A DNA stretch of 64,000 bases from Mycolicibacterium aurum (GCF_900637195.1 NZ_LR134356.1:5208001-5272000), one strand, 5' to 3'. Counted from the first letter of the stretch, positions 52,072 through 61,102 are shown. A program made the numbers and translations. The notes: a model not told the origin generated them from the sequence alone.

Positions 52072-52944
52072 GTGCCCATCAACCTCGACGAAGCCATCGG
52101 TGCCGAGCTCGACCCGGTCGAATTCTCGTGGAGCAGCAGCGACATTCAGCTCTACCATCTCGGCCTGGGCGCCGGCGGTGATCCGATGGACAAGCGTGAA
52201 CTGCGCTACCTCCTCGACGGTCATCCGCAGGTGCTGCCGACGTTCGGCAACGTGGCGCAGAGCTTCCACATGACCGAGCCGCCCGCAGTCCGGTTTCCCG
52301 GCATCGACATCGAGCTCAGCAAGGTGCTGCACGCCAGCGAGGCCGTGACCGTCCCGGGTCCCGTCCCGGCGTCCGGCACCGGCATCGCGGTCACCCGCTT
52401 CACCGAGATCTGGGACAAGGGCAAGGCGGCGGTCATCTGGTCGGAGACAGAAGTCAAAGACCCCGGCGGGACATTGCTGTGGACACAGAAGCGGTCAATC
52501 TTCGCCCGTGGCGAGGGCGGTTTCGGCGGCGACCGTGGACCGTCGGCTGCCCCGGCGCAGTCCGATCGGGCACCCGACCTTGAGCTGTCGGTACCGACTT
52601 CACCTGCGCAGGCATTGCTGTACCGGATGTGCGGCGACCGCAATCCGCTGCACTCCGATCCGGAGTTCGCCGCGGCCGCCGGCTTTCCCCGCCCCATCCT
52701 GCACGGGTTGTGCACCTACGGCATGACGTGCAAGGCGCTGGTCGACAACCTGCTCGACGGCGACGTCACCGGGCTGAAGTCCTACGGCGCGCGGATGGCC
52801 GGCGTCGTGTTCCCCGGGGAGACGCTGAAGGTGAGCGTGTGGAAGAACTCCGGAGACGCTGCGGGCTCCTACAGTGCTGTGGTCACCGCCCCGGAACGCG
52901 ACGACGCGGTCGCGCTGGCGGGCGTGGAGTTCGTCCCGGCCTGA
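52072..52944 (+). CDS. hsd4B: MaoC-type enoyl-CoA hydratase Hsd4B (ChsH3-like)
   Basis: This 290-residue double hot-dog hydratase has the hydratase-2 motif DRNPLHSDPEFAAAAGFPRPILHGL with catalytic Asp and His. It hydrates sterol side-chain enoyl-CoA; the orthologue Rv3538 is also called ChsH3. GTG start 3 nt after the kstD stop implies co-expression. The name Hsd4B reflects similarity to the hydratase part of peroxisomal multifunctional enzyme type 2. Length is as expected. Confidence 0.9.
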   Translation: MPINLDEAIGAELDPVEFSWSSSDIQLYHLGLGAGGDPMDKRELRYLLDGHPQVLPTFGNVAQSFHMTEPPAVRFPGIDIELSKVLHASEAVTVPGPVPASGTGIAVTRFTEIWDKGKAAVIWSETEVKDPGGTLLWTQKRSIFARGEGGFGGDRGPSAAPAQSDRAPDLELSVPTSPAQALLYRMCGDRNPLHSDPEFAAAAGFPRPILHGLCTYGMTCKALVDNLLDGDVTGLKSYGARMAGVVFPGETLKVSVWKNSGDAAGSYSAVVTAPERDDAVALAGVEFVPA

Positions 52945-52950
52945 CCCTGC

Positions 52951-53436
52951 CTACCGGCAGAGCTCGCTGATGGTTGTCGACGTCGACTGTGCGTCGTTCA
53001 TCCGGTTCGTCTGGGTGGGATCGTCGGCGGGCGCACCGGCGAGTTGCCCCATGCCGATGTACTCGAGATTGTTCGCGAAGGACCGCACCGCATCGGCGAG
53101 ATCGCCCGGCACCTTGTCATCGAGACGTGACAACAGGAACTGCCCGCCGCCGAGGGTGGCGAGGCGGGCATTGGCCGCCACTGCCTGCGTGGCGACCGGG
53201 TCGGGACCGAGATTGGCGTTGGTCTGCAGCGACACTGCGCCCCGTACGAGCTCGAACGCGCTGCAGACCCGTGTCTTGGGATCAGTGGACTGATCGGCCG
53301 TCGCCGTCGAGGTGTCGCTGGACGACGGCGCACTCACCAACGCCCAGACCGCGACTCCGAGGGCCGCTACCGCGACGATGAGTGCGATGACAACAAGCTG
53401 TCCTGAGCGACTGGAAGAGTTCACGGAATCCGGCAC
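52951..53436 (-). CDS. Membrane-anchored Ala-rich hypothetical protein
   Basis: This 161-residue protein starts with GTG and has a single N-terminal helix (about 14-35, LVVIALIVAVAALGVAVWALVS), a Ser/Thr/Asp linker, and an outer domain with two Cys (VCSAF near 57 and ELCR at the C-terminus). It resembles the large set of mycobacterial anchored secreted proteins without assigned function. Convergent with hsd4B, 6 bp apart. A Thr/Ser-rich linker may be exposed in the cell wall. No function can be assigned. Confidence 0.75.
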   Translation of the reverse strand: MPDSVNSSSRSGQLVVIALIVAVAALGVAVWALVSAPSSSDTSTATADQSTDPKTRVCSAFELVRGAVSLQTNANLGPDPVATQAVAANARLATLGGGQFLLSRLDDKVPGDLADAVRSFANNLEYIGMGQLAGAPADDPTQTNRMNDAQSTSTTISELCR

Positions 53437-53517
53437 CGGGCGATCATAGCCTCCGCGGGGCCTCGCGAGAATGGTCCCACACCAAAGCTTTTGATCTCAA
53501 CGTTCCCGTACAGACAA

Positions 53518-53552
53518 GTTCGCCGGCATCGCAACCCGCGATGCCGGCGAAC
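53518..53552. terminator. Terminator hairpin after the PGRS-like gene
   Basis: Perfect 15-bp arms, GTTCGCCGGCATCGC at 53518-53532 and its complement at 53538-53552, have a 5-nt loop. It lies 22 nt after the PGRS-like stop on the minus strand. Confidence 0.8.
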
Positions 53553-53573
53553 CAGCTGCCTACTACCTACCGA

Positions 53574-54968
53574 CTAATCCGAGGAATCCGAGGAATCCGA
53601 GGCGGAACCGTCGGACGCCGACCCCGGGTCGCCGTCGTCTCCGTCGGAGCCGATCGCACCCTTCGCGCCGCCCGTACCTCCGGAGCCGGCGGTGGGAGTT
53701 CCCGTACCGCCGGTCTCGATGTCGGCGTCGCCGCCGTCACCTCCGCGACCACCGTTGCCGAGCAGGCCGCCGCCGTCGCCACCGGTTCCGCCCTTGCCGC
53801 CCTTGGCGTTACCGCTGCCCACCGGGCCGCCTTCCTCGTCCGGGACGCCGCCGAAGGCGTCCCCGCCACGGCCGCCGCTGCCGCCGTTGCCGACGGTGCC
53901 GACCTCGCCGCCGTTGCCACCGGCCCCACCGGTTGCGGTGCCGTCGAGCGTCAGGGCCTCGCCACCGTCGCCGCCGGCGCCGCTGCCGCCTGAGAAGGTG
54001 TCGCCGCCGGCGCCGCCCACTCCGCCGGTGGCGTTCGCGTCCTCGTAACCCTCGGCGCGGCCACCCTGACCACCTTCGCCGCCGCCGCCCAGGAACCCGG
54101 TGCCGCCCGCTCCTCCGGCTCCGCCGGTGGCCGCCTTTCCTGCTGCTTCGGCTTCAGCCTCGCCACCTTCACCGCCGGTGCCGCCTGTGCCGTAGCCGCT
54201 GCCGCCGCCTGCGCCGCCGGCGCCGCCGGTGGCGTTGCCGTTCACCGAGCTGGCGAACCCGCCGAGACCCCCGGTGCCGCCGCTGCCGAAGGTGCCGGAT
54301 CCGCCGGCGCCGCCGCGGCCGCCTGTTGCGTTGTTCTGGGCGGCATTGTTGCCGGTGAAGTTGCTGGTGTTCTCGTTCCAGCCGCCTTCACCGCCGTCAC
54401 CGCCACGGCCGAACAGTGACGCGCCGCCGCCGTTGCCACCGCGGCCTGCCGCCGAGACCAGCTTGCCTGTGCTGTCGTACTCGGCATCGACTCCGGCGCC
54501 GCCGGCGCCGCCGTCACCGAACCAGAAACCGGCGTCCCCCCCATTGCCGCCGTTGGCTCCGGCGCCGCCGTTGCCCCACAGCAGACCGCCGTTGCCACCG
54601 TTGCAGGCATCGCCTTCGCAGTCATCGGCGGCATCCAGACCGTCACCGATCAACCAGCCGCCGGGTCCGATGATCGGTCGGAACGCGGGATTGGCGCTCG
54701 ACGGCGCCAGCGCGAACGTGCCTACCGCCGCGTCACTGCGCGAATTCTTGTGCTTATCGCTACCGCCGTTGAGAGACAGCCAAGGAATCTCTTCCTCGTT
54801 CGAGACGAGCTGCACCTCAAGTTGGGACGGGGCCGGTGCGCCATCGTCGATCAGCATCAATGTGCCGACGCCGACCAGCGCCGCGCCGGCGACGCCCGCC
54901 GTCATTCCGGCGCTCAGGTATGTACGGATTGCCACCGAGCGATCGCTCATCTTGGCGTGCCTTGCCAT
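53574..54968 (-). CDS. PGRS-like glycine-rich protein with membrane anchor and no PE domain
   Basis: This 464-residue protein has an N-terminal helix (about 18-38, YLSAGMTAGVAGAALVGVGTLMLI) and a Ser/Asn linker. Then comes IGPGGWLIGDGLDA and about 300 residues of GGxGG repeats, and an Asp/Ser-rich tail ending DSSDSSD. No PE or PPE domain is present. The two cysteines in ADDCEGDACNGGNGG match those of the truncated gene at 3-1208. It is expected to be anchored in the membrane or exported through a route other than ESX. Function is unknown. ATG at 54968 fits, with an alternative Met at codon 7. Confidence 0.85.
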   Translation of the reverse strand: MARHAKMSDRSVAIRTYLSAGMTAGVAGAALVGVGTLMLIDDGAPAPSQLEVQLVSNEEEIPWLSLNGGSDKHKNSRSDAAVGTFALAPSSANPAFRPIIGPGGWLIGDGLDAADDCEGDACNGGNGGLLWGNGGAGANGGNGGDAGFWFGDGGAGGAGVDAEYDSTGKLVSAAGRGGNGGGASLFGRGGDGGEGGWNENTSNFTGNNAAQNNATGGRGGAGGSGTFGSGGTGGLGGFASSVNGNATGGAGGAGGGSGYGTGGTGGEGGEAEAEAAGKAATGGAGGAGGTGFLGGGGEGGQGGRAEGYEDANATGGVGGAGGDTFSGGSGAGGDGGEALTLDGTATGGAGGNGGEVGTVGNGGSGGRGGDAFGGVPDEEGGPVGSGNAKGGKGGTGGDGGGLLGNGGRGGDGGDADIETGGTGTPTAGSGGTGGAKGAIGSDGDDGDPGSASDGSASDSSDSSD

Positions 54969-55598
54969 GGGTTAACCCCCTGTGTAGTTACGAGGACGTG
55001 CCGCGTTCAACCCCCGCGTCCGCAGCACCTGGAAAGTTCTATCAGACATCGGACGGGAAAACCGGCTTTTGCTGGCCGCCACTCCAACGGTTCATCTGCT
55101 GGACGCACATCCGTGCGTCGCCCGGGCGCCCGCGGGCGCAGATACCTCGACGGCCCAGCCCTTCCTTCGGGCGGAATGCTGCGTGGACGGCGCGCGCGTG
55201 CCGTCCCGGAATGAGCATTGCGCTCCAGACATAGCCCCTGACAGCAAAATAGAGACCACTGTCGTTGACATAGGAAATTCCCTGCTCGTAGGCCGAAGAT
55301 TACGGACACCGCAGGCGCAGTGGTCGATGCTCGTCGCGGCGCGAACCGTCGCACGAGCAGCCTGGCCCGCGCCGACGATGCCGACACCGTTTGCTGGCCG
55401 CGCCGGCCGTGCGGGCGGCACGCCATGTGGGGTCGAACCATGTCAGCAAATCAGCGCGCCAGTCCCGTGCGCACCGGCGTCCACCGGTGCGCACCGCGGC
55501 ATCGCACATGGGGAGTCCACCGGGTCGTTTGTGCGGCCTGTTATTTTGCTCGGGGGGGAACCCTCGCTGCTCGCTCAACGAACCCAGGAGGAAATCGC
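54969..55598. other. 630-bp intergenic region between divergent surface genes
   Basis: No convincing gene is seen; the short ORFs in it have no clear ribosome site or coding bias. It separates the divergent PGRS-like (minus) and MPT63-like (plus) genes and should hold both promoters. A TTGACA occurs near 55264 with only a weak -10, and a homopolymer of G (about 55551-55558) lies shortly before the MPT63-like ribosome site. No KstR motif was seen. Confidence 0.5.
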
Positions 55599-56474
55599 GT
55601 GAAGATCAAGCCCGCATTGGCCGCCACCGCTGCTGCCGCCGCGGTGGCCATGGCAGGAGCACCCTTCGCCTCGGCAGATGTCGAGGTGCAGTGGCTCGGC
55701 CAGCCCGGCGAGCTGGTCAACGGAAACGTCGTCCAGCACTGGACGGTGAGCCATCTGAAGCCCAGCACCGACACCATCCCGTATCAGCCGGTGGGCACGC
55801 TGTGGGAGGCGACGGCCAGTGACGAAGCGATTTCGGGTGACGTGACTCCGATCGTGTCGAACCTGAACGCACGCGCCAAGAACGGCGACACCTACCGTGT
55901 GCTGTTCGGTGTCGCCACGCCGCAGGGCGTCAATCCCTCGACACTGCCCCAGGGCGAGAAGACCAGCGGCAAGATCTACTTCGATGTGACGGGCGAGAGC
56001 CCCGACAGCGTCTTCTACAGCTCCGGCGGTCCTGACGAGCTGCTGTGGCTGGAGGCCCCTCCGGCCCCGGCTCCGGCGACCGGATCCGGCGGCGGGTCTT
56101 CCTCGTCAGGCACCGCAACGTCCCCGACGACGTCCGGTGCGGATGATGCGGCCACCACCGACGCTCCGGAGGCGACCCCCGCGGCCACGACGCCCACCTC
56201 GGTAACGCCCGTGCCCGCCTCGATGCCCGAAGGCAGCGTGGGCACGCCGCTACCCGAAGGCAGCGTCGGCACACCGCTGCCCGAAGGCAGCGTGGGCACG
56301 CCCCTGCCCGAGGGGGCAGCTGCGGCCGAGGCCGGCCCCGCGCCGGTTCCCGCAGCGGCGACGCCGGCAGCCCCGGCACCCGCAGGAAGTGTCGGCACCC
56401 CGGTCGAGGGTGCGACACCCGAGCCGGCTGCCGCAGCGCCCACCACCACCGTGGTGCCCGCGCCGCCCGCCTGA
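55599..56474 (+). CDS. MPT63-like secreted protein with repeat tail
   Basis: This 291-residue protein has a signal peptide (about 1-25, ending ASA) and an immunoglobulin-like MPT63/MPB63 (DUF1942) domain. Matching segments include PVGTLWEATASDEAI, PIVSNLNARAKNGDTYRVLFG and SGKIYFDVTGESPDSV. The long Pro/Ala tail from about residue 155 is not part of classic MPT63. It includes three perfect PEGSVGTPL nonapeptides plus degenerate ones. GTG at 55599 is preceded by AGGAGGAA. It is secreted or cell-wall; function unknown. Confidence 0.85.
   Translation: MKIKPALAATAAAAAVAMAGAPFASADVEVQWLGQPGELVNGNVVQHWTVSHLKPSTDTIPYQPVGTLWEATASDEAISGDVTPIVSNLNARAKNGDTYRVLFGVATPQGVNPSTLPQGEKTSGKIYFDVTGESPDSVFYSSGGPDELLWLEAPPAPAPATGSGGGSSSSGTATSPTTSGADDAATTDAPEATPAATTPTSVTPVPASMPEGSVGTPLPEGSVGTPLPEGSVGTPLPEGAAAAEAGPAPVPAAATPAAPAPAGSVGTPVEGATPEPAAAAPTTTVVPAPPA
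56226..56306 (+). repeat. 27-bp tandem repeat encoding PEGSVGTPL (three copies)
   Basis: Units begin at 56226, 56253 and 56280. DNA differs at a few third positions while the nine-residue protein repeat is conserved; a fourth partial and a diverged copy (AGSVGTPVEG) follow in the same tail. Confidence 0.9.
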
Positions 56475-56493
56475 TTCACACGAATACTCGCAT

Positions 56494-56526
56494 CGCCGTG
56501 CCGCCTGCCCTGCAGGCGGCACGGCG
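56494..56526. terminator. Bidirectional terminator after the MPT63-like gene
   Basis: Perfect 15-bp arms, CGCCGTGCCGCCTGC at 56494-56508 and complement at 56512-56526, with a 3-nt loop, are followed by TGTTTC on the plus strand. It lies between two converging genes. Confidence 0.8.
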
Positions 56527-56549
56527 TGTTTCACCGACCGGACAGGCGG

Positions 56550-57257
56550 TCAGGAATGTGACGCCCACCAGGTGTAGATCTGCACCATGTTCGGGCCCTG
56601 CGGACCCGACTGGATCTCGCTCATCATGACGTCGGAGTCGGTCGTCCAGGCGACCGTGGGCTTGCTCTGCTGAAAGCCGCACACCAGTGTCCCGGCGGCC
56701 TGTTCGGCTGCTGCAGTGCGCCGCCACGGTCCCGGCGATTGAATGTTGCCGGGGCAGTTCACCACCGATGACGAACTGACGTGTTCGTCGAACAGTTCCT
56801 TCAACGACTGCTCGTCCGTCGCCAATGTGTAGGTGGCCGTCAGCGGCCCGCCCGGGTCGTCGTTCTGACCGCAACTGACTTGAGCGAGAGCGCCTTTCGT
56901 GGGGACCACGGCTTCACACGCGCCCTCGGAATAGCCGCGCGGCACCATGGCGAGCAGTCGTGACTGCGCCTGCTCCGCCGACTCGGCCTCCGTGGTCGTG
57001 GTGACGTCGCCCGCAGATTCCTGCCCATCCTCCGACGACGGCCAGAACGTCCAGGCGAGGACACCCAACCCGATGACGGCAGCGGTTGCGGCGGCAATCA
57101 ACACGACCGGTCGGCGATCGCGGTGCACCGGCCGCGGATTCACCGACATCGGCGCGTCGAAACGCGGCCCCACAGCGCCCGCGGACGCTGCCCGCACGCG
57201 GTCGACTTGGAGCGGCCCGGTGTCCTCGTCGTCGGGATCAGGCTGACGGGAGCTCAT
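56550..57257 (-). CDS. Membrane-anchored hypothetical protein
   Basis: This 235-residue protein has an N-terminal acidic/Arg-rich cytoplasmic part and one helix (about 51-73, VVLIAAATAAVIGLGVLAWTFW). A Thr/Glu linker precedes an extracytoplasmic domain with four Cys (EGACE, VSCGQN, VNCPGN, LVCGFQ), probably two disulfides. ATG 57257 gives MSSRQPDPDDED. It resembles extracellular parts of some mycobacterial membrane sensors, but no kinase domain is present. It follows ltp2 on the same strand by 72 bp. Function unknown. Confidence 0.75.
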   Translation of the reverse strand: MSSRQPDPDDEDTGPLQVDRVRAASAGAVGPRFDAPMSVNPRPVHRDRRPVVLIAAATAAVIGLGVLAWTFWPSSEDGQESAGDVTTTTEAESAEQAQSRLLAMVPRGYSEGACEAVVPTKGALAQVSCGQNDDPGGPLTATYTLATDEQSLKELFDEHVSSSSVVNCPGNIQSPGPWRRTAAAEQAAGTLVCGFQQSKPTVAWTTDSDVMMSEIQSGPQGPNMVQIYTWWASHS

Positions 57258-57329
57258 TCGGCCAAGGGTAGTAGGCCCGTCGGGCGGATCGTGCGAGGCA
57301 CACGCCACGGCGGTGGACCTGCGCCGGGC

Positions 57330-58496
57330 TCACCCGAGGATGAGCCCGGAGGTCGGGACTCCGGTTCCCGCGGTGACCAGCACGTGTTCCACGTTCGGAA
57401 CCGGGTTGACCGACGTGCCGCGCAATTGCCGCACACCTTCGGCGATCCCGTTCATCCCGTGGATGTACGCCTCGCCGAGCTGGCCGCCATGGGTGTTGAT
57501 CGGCAGTCTGCCGCCGAGCTCGATCGCCCCGTTCGCGATGAAGTCCTTCGCTTCACCCTTACCGCAGAACCCCAGCTCCTCGAGCTGGATCAACGTGTAC
57601 GGGGTGAAGTGGTCGTAGAGGATCGCGGTCTGGATGTCAGACGGATTCAGTCCCGACTGCTCCCAGAGTTGACGCCCCACCAAGCCCATCTCGGGCAGCC
57701 CGAGCTCTTCGCGATAGTACGAATACATCGTGAACTGGTCCGCCCCGGCAGCCTGCGCCGCGGCCTCGATGACCGCGGGTCGGTGCTTGAGGTCCTTGGC
57801 CCGCTCCGGGGTGGTCACCACGATCGCCACCCCGCCGTCGGTCTCCTGGCAGCAGTCCAGCAGCCGCAGTGGTTCGGCAATCCACCGGGAGTTCTGGTGG
57901 TCTTCGATGGTGATCGGCTTACCGTAGAAATGCGCCTTCGGATTGTTCGCGGCGTGCTTGCGGTCGGCGACCGACACCGCGCCGAAATCTGCACTCGTCG
58001 CGCCGTATTCGTGCATGTACCGCTGGGCGATCATCGCCACCGAGGCGGCGGGAGTGCTCAGTCCGTGCGGGTAGGACCAGCTGTACTCGACGCCGCGGGA
58101 ATCGGCGTTGACGGTCAAACCGGTCATCACCTGCCCGAAGCGGAACTCCGAGCGTTCGTTGAAGGCGCGGTAGGCGACGACGACTTCGGCGACACCGGTC
58201 GCCACCGCCAGCGCCGCCTGTTGCACCGTTGCCGCCGCCGCACCGCCGCCGTAGCCGATCTGGCTGAAGAACGTCAGATCGCCGATGCCGGTGGCACGCG
58301 CGACGGCGGTCTCCAGGTTCGAGTCCATGGTGAACGTCACCAGACCGTCGACGTCCGCCGGAGCCAACCCCGCGTCGTCGAGGGCGTCGAGCACCGCCTC
58401 GGCGGCCAGCCTCAGCTCGCTGCGACCGGAGTTCTTCGAGAAGTCGGTGGCGCCGATGCCCGCGATCGCCGCCTTGCCGGACAGTCCGTCGGTCAT
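57330..58496 (-). CDS. ltp2: Ltp2, thiolase-like aldolase for the sterol side-chain end
   Basis: This 388-residue thiolase-fold aldolase has GGGAAAATVQQAALAVATG, TAILYDHFTPYTLIQLEELGF and NTHGGQLGEAYIHGMNG. Ltp2 with the DUF35 part of ChsH2 cleaves the 17-hydroxy-propanoyl-CoA steroid to androstenedione and propionyl-CoA, the last step of side-chain removal. ATG overlaps chsH1 by 4 nt. Last of the six-gene cyp125 operon, known as igr in M. tuberculosis. Confidence 0.94.
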   Translation of the reverse strand: MTDGLSGKAAIAGIGATDFSKNSGRSELRLAAEAVLDALDDAGLAPADVDGLVTFTMDSNLETAVARATGIGDLTFFSQIGYGGGAAAATVQQAALAVATGVAEVVVAYRAFNERSEFRFGQVMTGLTVNADSRGVEYSWSYPHGLSTPAASVAMIAQRYMHEYGATSADFGAVSVADRKHAANNPKAHFYGKPITIEDHQNSRWIAEPLRLLDCCQETDGGVAIVVTTPERAKDLKHRPAVIEAAAQAAGADQFTMYSYYREELGLPEMGLVGRQLWEQSGLNPSDIQTAILYDHFTPYTLIQLEELGFCGKGEAKDFIANGAIELGGRLPINTHGGQLGEAYIHGMNGIAEGVRQLRGTSVNPVPNVEHVLVTAGTGVPTSGLILG

Positions 58497-58906
58497 GCCG
58501 CGCCCCCGATGGTCAACGTGGCGTTGGCGATCACGTGATCTCCGAGGCTGTTGCTTCCGGTGACCTTCACCGTGACCAGACCGTCCTCGACCGCGGTCAC
58601 CTCACCGGTGAACGTCACGGTGTCGTACGCGTACCAGGGCACGCCGAGCCGCAGTCCGATCGATCTGACGACGGCGGTGGGCCCGGCCCAGTCGGTGATG
58701 AAGCGCTGCACCAGACCGGTGTCGGTGAGGATGTTGACGAAGATGTCCTTGGACCCCTTCGCCTGGGCCTTGTCCCGGTCGTGATGCACGTCCTGGTAGT
58801 CGCGTGTCGCGATGGCGGTGGAGACGATGAAGGTCGGATCACCGTAGAGCTTGAGTTCGGGCAGCTTCGTGCCCACTTGCGGTGACGGCGCTGTCGGTGC
58901 GCTCAT
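58493..58906 (-). CDS. chsH1: ChsH1, MaoC-like hydratase subunit
   Basis: This 137-residue hot-dog protein has the catalytic motif ATRDYQDVHHDRDKA (His and Asp). With ChsH2 it forms the heteromeric hydratase that adds water to the C22 enoyl-CoA from FadE28/FadE29. ATG 58906 (MSAPTAPSPQ) overlaps the chsH2 stop by 4 nt; the five-residue-longer form is less likely. Length slightly exceeds Rv3541c. Confidence 0.93.
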   Translation of the reverse strand: MSAPTAPSPQVGTKLPELKLYGDPTFIVSTAIATRDYQDVHHDRDKAQAKGSKDIFVNILTDTGLVQRFITDWAGPTAVVRSIGLRLGVPWYAYDTVTFTGEVTAVEDGLVTVKVTGSNSLGDHVIANATLTIGGAA

Positions 58907-59883
58907 GCTTGCGGCTCCCATGCGTACAGCGTCCAGGCGGGGCTGATGTCACTGTCAGGAAAATCGATATACGTTGCGCGCACCCGCAATCCGATCTGCA
59001 CGTCTGCGCAGTCGACGCCCCGCAGTTCGCCGAGCATGCGCACCCCTTCGTCGAGTTCCACCAGCGCGATGACGAAAGGAAGCGTTCGGCCCGGGACCTT
59101 CGGCGCGTGGTGCACGACGTAGCTGAACACGGTGCCCTCGCCCGATGCGACGACGTAATCGACTTCGGCATCCTTTTTCTGCCAGACCGCAGGAACAGGG
59201 GGATGCTGCAGTGCCCCGTCCGGGCGCCGCTGGATGCGCAGTTCGTGGGCATTGATCCCGTCCCAGAAGAACTTGGTGTCCCTCGACGACGCGGGGCGCA
59301 TCAGTTTGTCTGGGTCGAGGTCGTCGGGAATCGTGGCCGCGGTGGTCGGCGACTGATCCTGGTCGGCCGGCCGGAACTTCATGATGCGCCACATCATCTC
59401 GGCGACCGGATTGTCTTCGTCATCGCCACAGTGCCAGGTGATCTTCTGTGTGATGAAGAAGCCCTCGCCGAGCGCCGTCCGCTTGGGCCCGATGACGTCG
59501 GTCAACTCGGCGGACACGCTGACGTCCTCGCCGGGTCGCAGATAGCGGTGGTAGACCTGCTCGCAGTTGGTGGCGACGACCCCGACATAGCCTGCCTCGT
59601 CGAACAATTCGAGGATCTTGCCGAGCGGGTCATCGTCGGGACGGACACCGCCGAGCCCCATCATCGTCCACACCTGGATCATCGCCGGCGGAGCGACGAC
59701 GCCCGGGTGACCGGCAGCCTTGGCGGCGGCGTCGTCCACATAGATGGGGTTTTTGTCGCCCATCGCGTCCAGCCAGTGGTCGACCATCGGCTGGTTCACC
59801 GGATGACGGCCGGTGCGGGGCTTGCTCTTTCCCTCGGCCTTGACACGGTCGGCGGCTGCCTTGATGTCGTCGACGGCGCTCAT
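58903..59883 (-). CDS. chsH2: ChsH2, MaoC/DUF35 two-domain subunit
   Basis: This 326-residue protein has a MaoC-type hot-dog domain at about 25-165 (NPIYVDDAAAKAAGHPGVVAPPAMIQVW) and a C-terminal DUF35 OB-fold domain at about 200-326 (FFWDGINAHELRIQRRPDG). The first domain works with ChsH1 in hydration; the second binds Ltp2 for the aldolase reaction, linking two successive steps. ATG at 59883 gives MSAVDDIKAAADRV. The upstream in-frame start would overlap fadE29's 3' flank. Confidence 0.93.
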   Translation of the reverse strand: MSAVDDIKAAADRVKAEGKSKPRTGRHPVNQPMVDHWLDAMGDKNPIYVDDAAAKAAGHPGVVAPPAMIQVWTMMGLGGVRPDDDPLGKILELFDEAGYVGVVATNCEQVYHRYLRPGEDVSVSAELTDVIGPKRTALGEGFFITQKITWHCGDDEDNPVAEMMWRIMKFRPADQDQSPTTAATIPDDLDPDKLMRPASSRDTKFFWDGINAHELRIQRRPDGALQHPPVPAVWQKKDAEVDYVVASGEGTVFSYVVHHAPKVPGRTLPFVIALVELDEGVRMLGELRGVDCADVQIGLRVRATYIDFPDSDISPAWTLYAWEPQA

Positions 59884-59938
59884 CTGACTTCTCTGTTCTT
59901 CGCGCAGGCGCTCATCGCCAGCGGGCGGTACCCCCACA

Positions 59939-61102
59939 TCACCGCGGGACCCTCGGAACCTTCAGCCCCGCCGCAGCGATCATCTCGCGCATCACCTCAT
60001 TGACCCCGCCGCCGAAGGTGATCACCAGGTTGCGCTTGCTCATCTTGTCCAGCCAGTCGAGCAGCTCACCGGTCTCCGGATCCGCGGGATTTCCGTACTT
60101 GCCGACGATCTCTTCGGCGAGCCGGCCGACGTCCTGAATGCGTTCTGTAGAGAAGACTTTCGTTGCGGCGGCGTCGGCGACGGCGATCGTCTCGCCCGAC
60201 GCGGCCACCTGCCAATTCAGCAGTTCGTTGACCCGCCAGATCGCCCTGATCTGACCGAGCAACCGCTTCACGTCACCGTGTTCGATTGGCGTCACACCGT
60301 CCGAACCCGGCTTGGACGCCCAGGCATGAACCTGATCGTAGATGCCGGCGACGCGCCCGGCCGGACCCAGACCGACACGCTCGTGGTTCAGCTGGGTGGT
60401 GATGAGCTTCCAGCCGCCATTCTCCTCACCGACGACCATGTCGGCGGGGACGCGCACGTCCTGGTAGTAGGACGCGTTGGTGTGATGGGCCCCGTCGGAG
60501 AGGATGATCGGAGTCCAGGAGTACCCCGGGTCCTTGGTGTCGACGATCAGGATCGAGATGCCCTTGTGTTTGGCAGCCTCCGGGTCGGTGCGGCAGGCCA
60601 GCCAGATGTAGTCGGCGTCGTGGGCGCCTGTGGTCCACATCTTCTGGCCGTTCACGATGTATTCGTCACCATGGCGAACCGCCGTGGTCCGCAGTGAGGC
60701 CAGGTCGGTGCCGGCATCGGGTTCTGAGTAGCCGATCGCGAAATGAATGTCACCAGAGAGGATTCCGGGCAGGAACTTCTTCTTCTGCTCTTCGGTGCCG
60801 TACACCTGCAGGGTGGGGCCGACGGTCTGCAGGGTCACCAGCGGCAGCGGGACGTCGGCCCGGTTGGCCTCGTTGACGAAGATCTGCTGCTCGATGGGGC
60901 CGAAGCCGAGGCCGCCGTACTCCTTCGGCCACCCCACGCCGAGCTTGCCGTCGGAGCCCATGCGCTTGATCACCGCACGATAAGCCTCGTTGTGCCGATT
61001 CGTCTCCATCGCCGCCGCCTCGTCCGGCGTGATCAAAGTCGAGAAGTATTGCCGCAGTTCGGCTTGCAGCTGCCGCTGCTCGGGCGTCAGTTCGATGTAC
61101 AT
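59939..61102 (-). CDS. fadE29: FadE29 (ChsE2) acyl-CoA dehydrogenase subunit
   Basis: This 387-residue acyl-CoA dehydrogenase has FAIGYSEPDAGTDLASLRT and ITFGGGVNEVMREMI. It forms a heterotetramer with FadE28 that dehydrogenates the three-carbon-side-chain steroid CoA (3-oxo-pregn-4-ene-20-carboxyl-CoA). It lies immediately after fadE28 with no gap. Exactly the M. tuberculosis length. Part of the cyp125 operon. Confidence 0.94.
   Translation of the reverse strand: MYIELTPEQRQLQAELRQYFSTLITPDEAAAMETNRHNEAYRAVIKRMGSDGKLGVGWPKEYGGLGFGPIEQQIFVNEANRADVPLPLVTLQTVGPTLQVYGTEEQKKKFLPGILSGDIHFAIGYSEPDAGTDLASLRTTAVRHGDEYIVNGQKMWTTGAHDADYIWLACRTDPEAAKHKGISILIVDTKDPGYSWTPIILSDGAHHTNASYYQDVRVPADMVVGEENGGWKLITTQLNHERVGLGPAGRVAGIYDQVHAWASKPGSDGVTPIEHGDVKRLLGQIRAIWRVNELLNWQVAASGETIAVADAAATKVFSTERIQDVGRLAEEIVGKYGNPADPETGELLDWLDKMSKRNLVITFGGGVNEVMREMIAAAGLKVPRVPR

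Noticed and set aside
53692..54975. Plus-strand Pro-rich ORFs opposite the second PGRS gene
   Set aside because: Same repeat-driven shadow as above.
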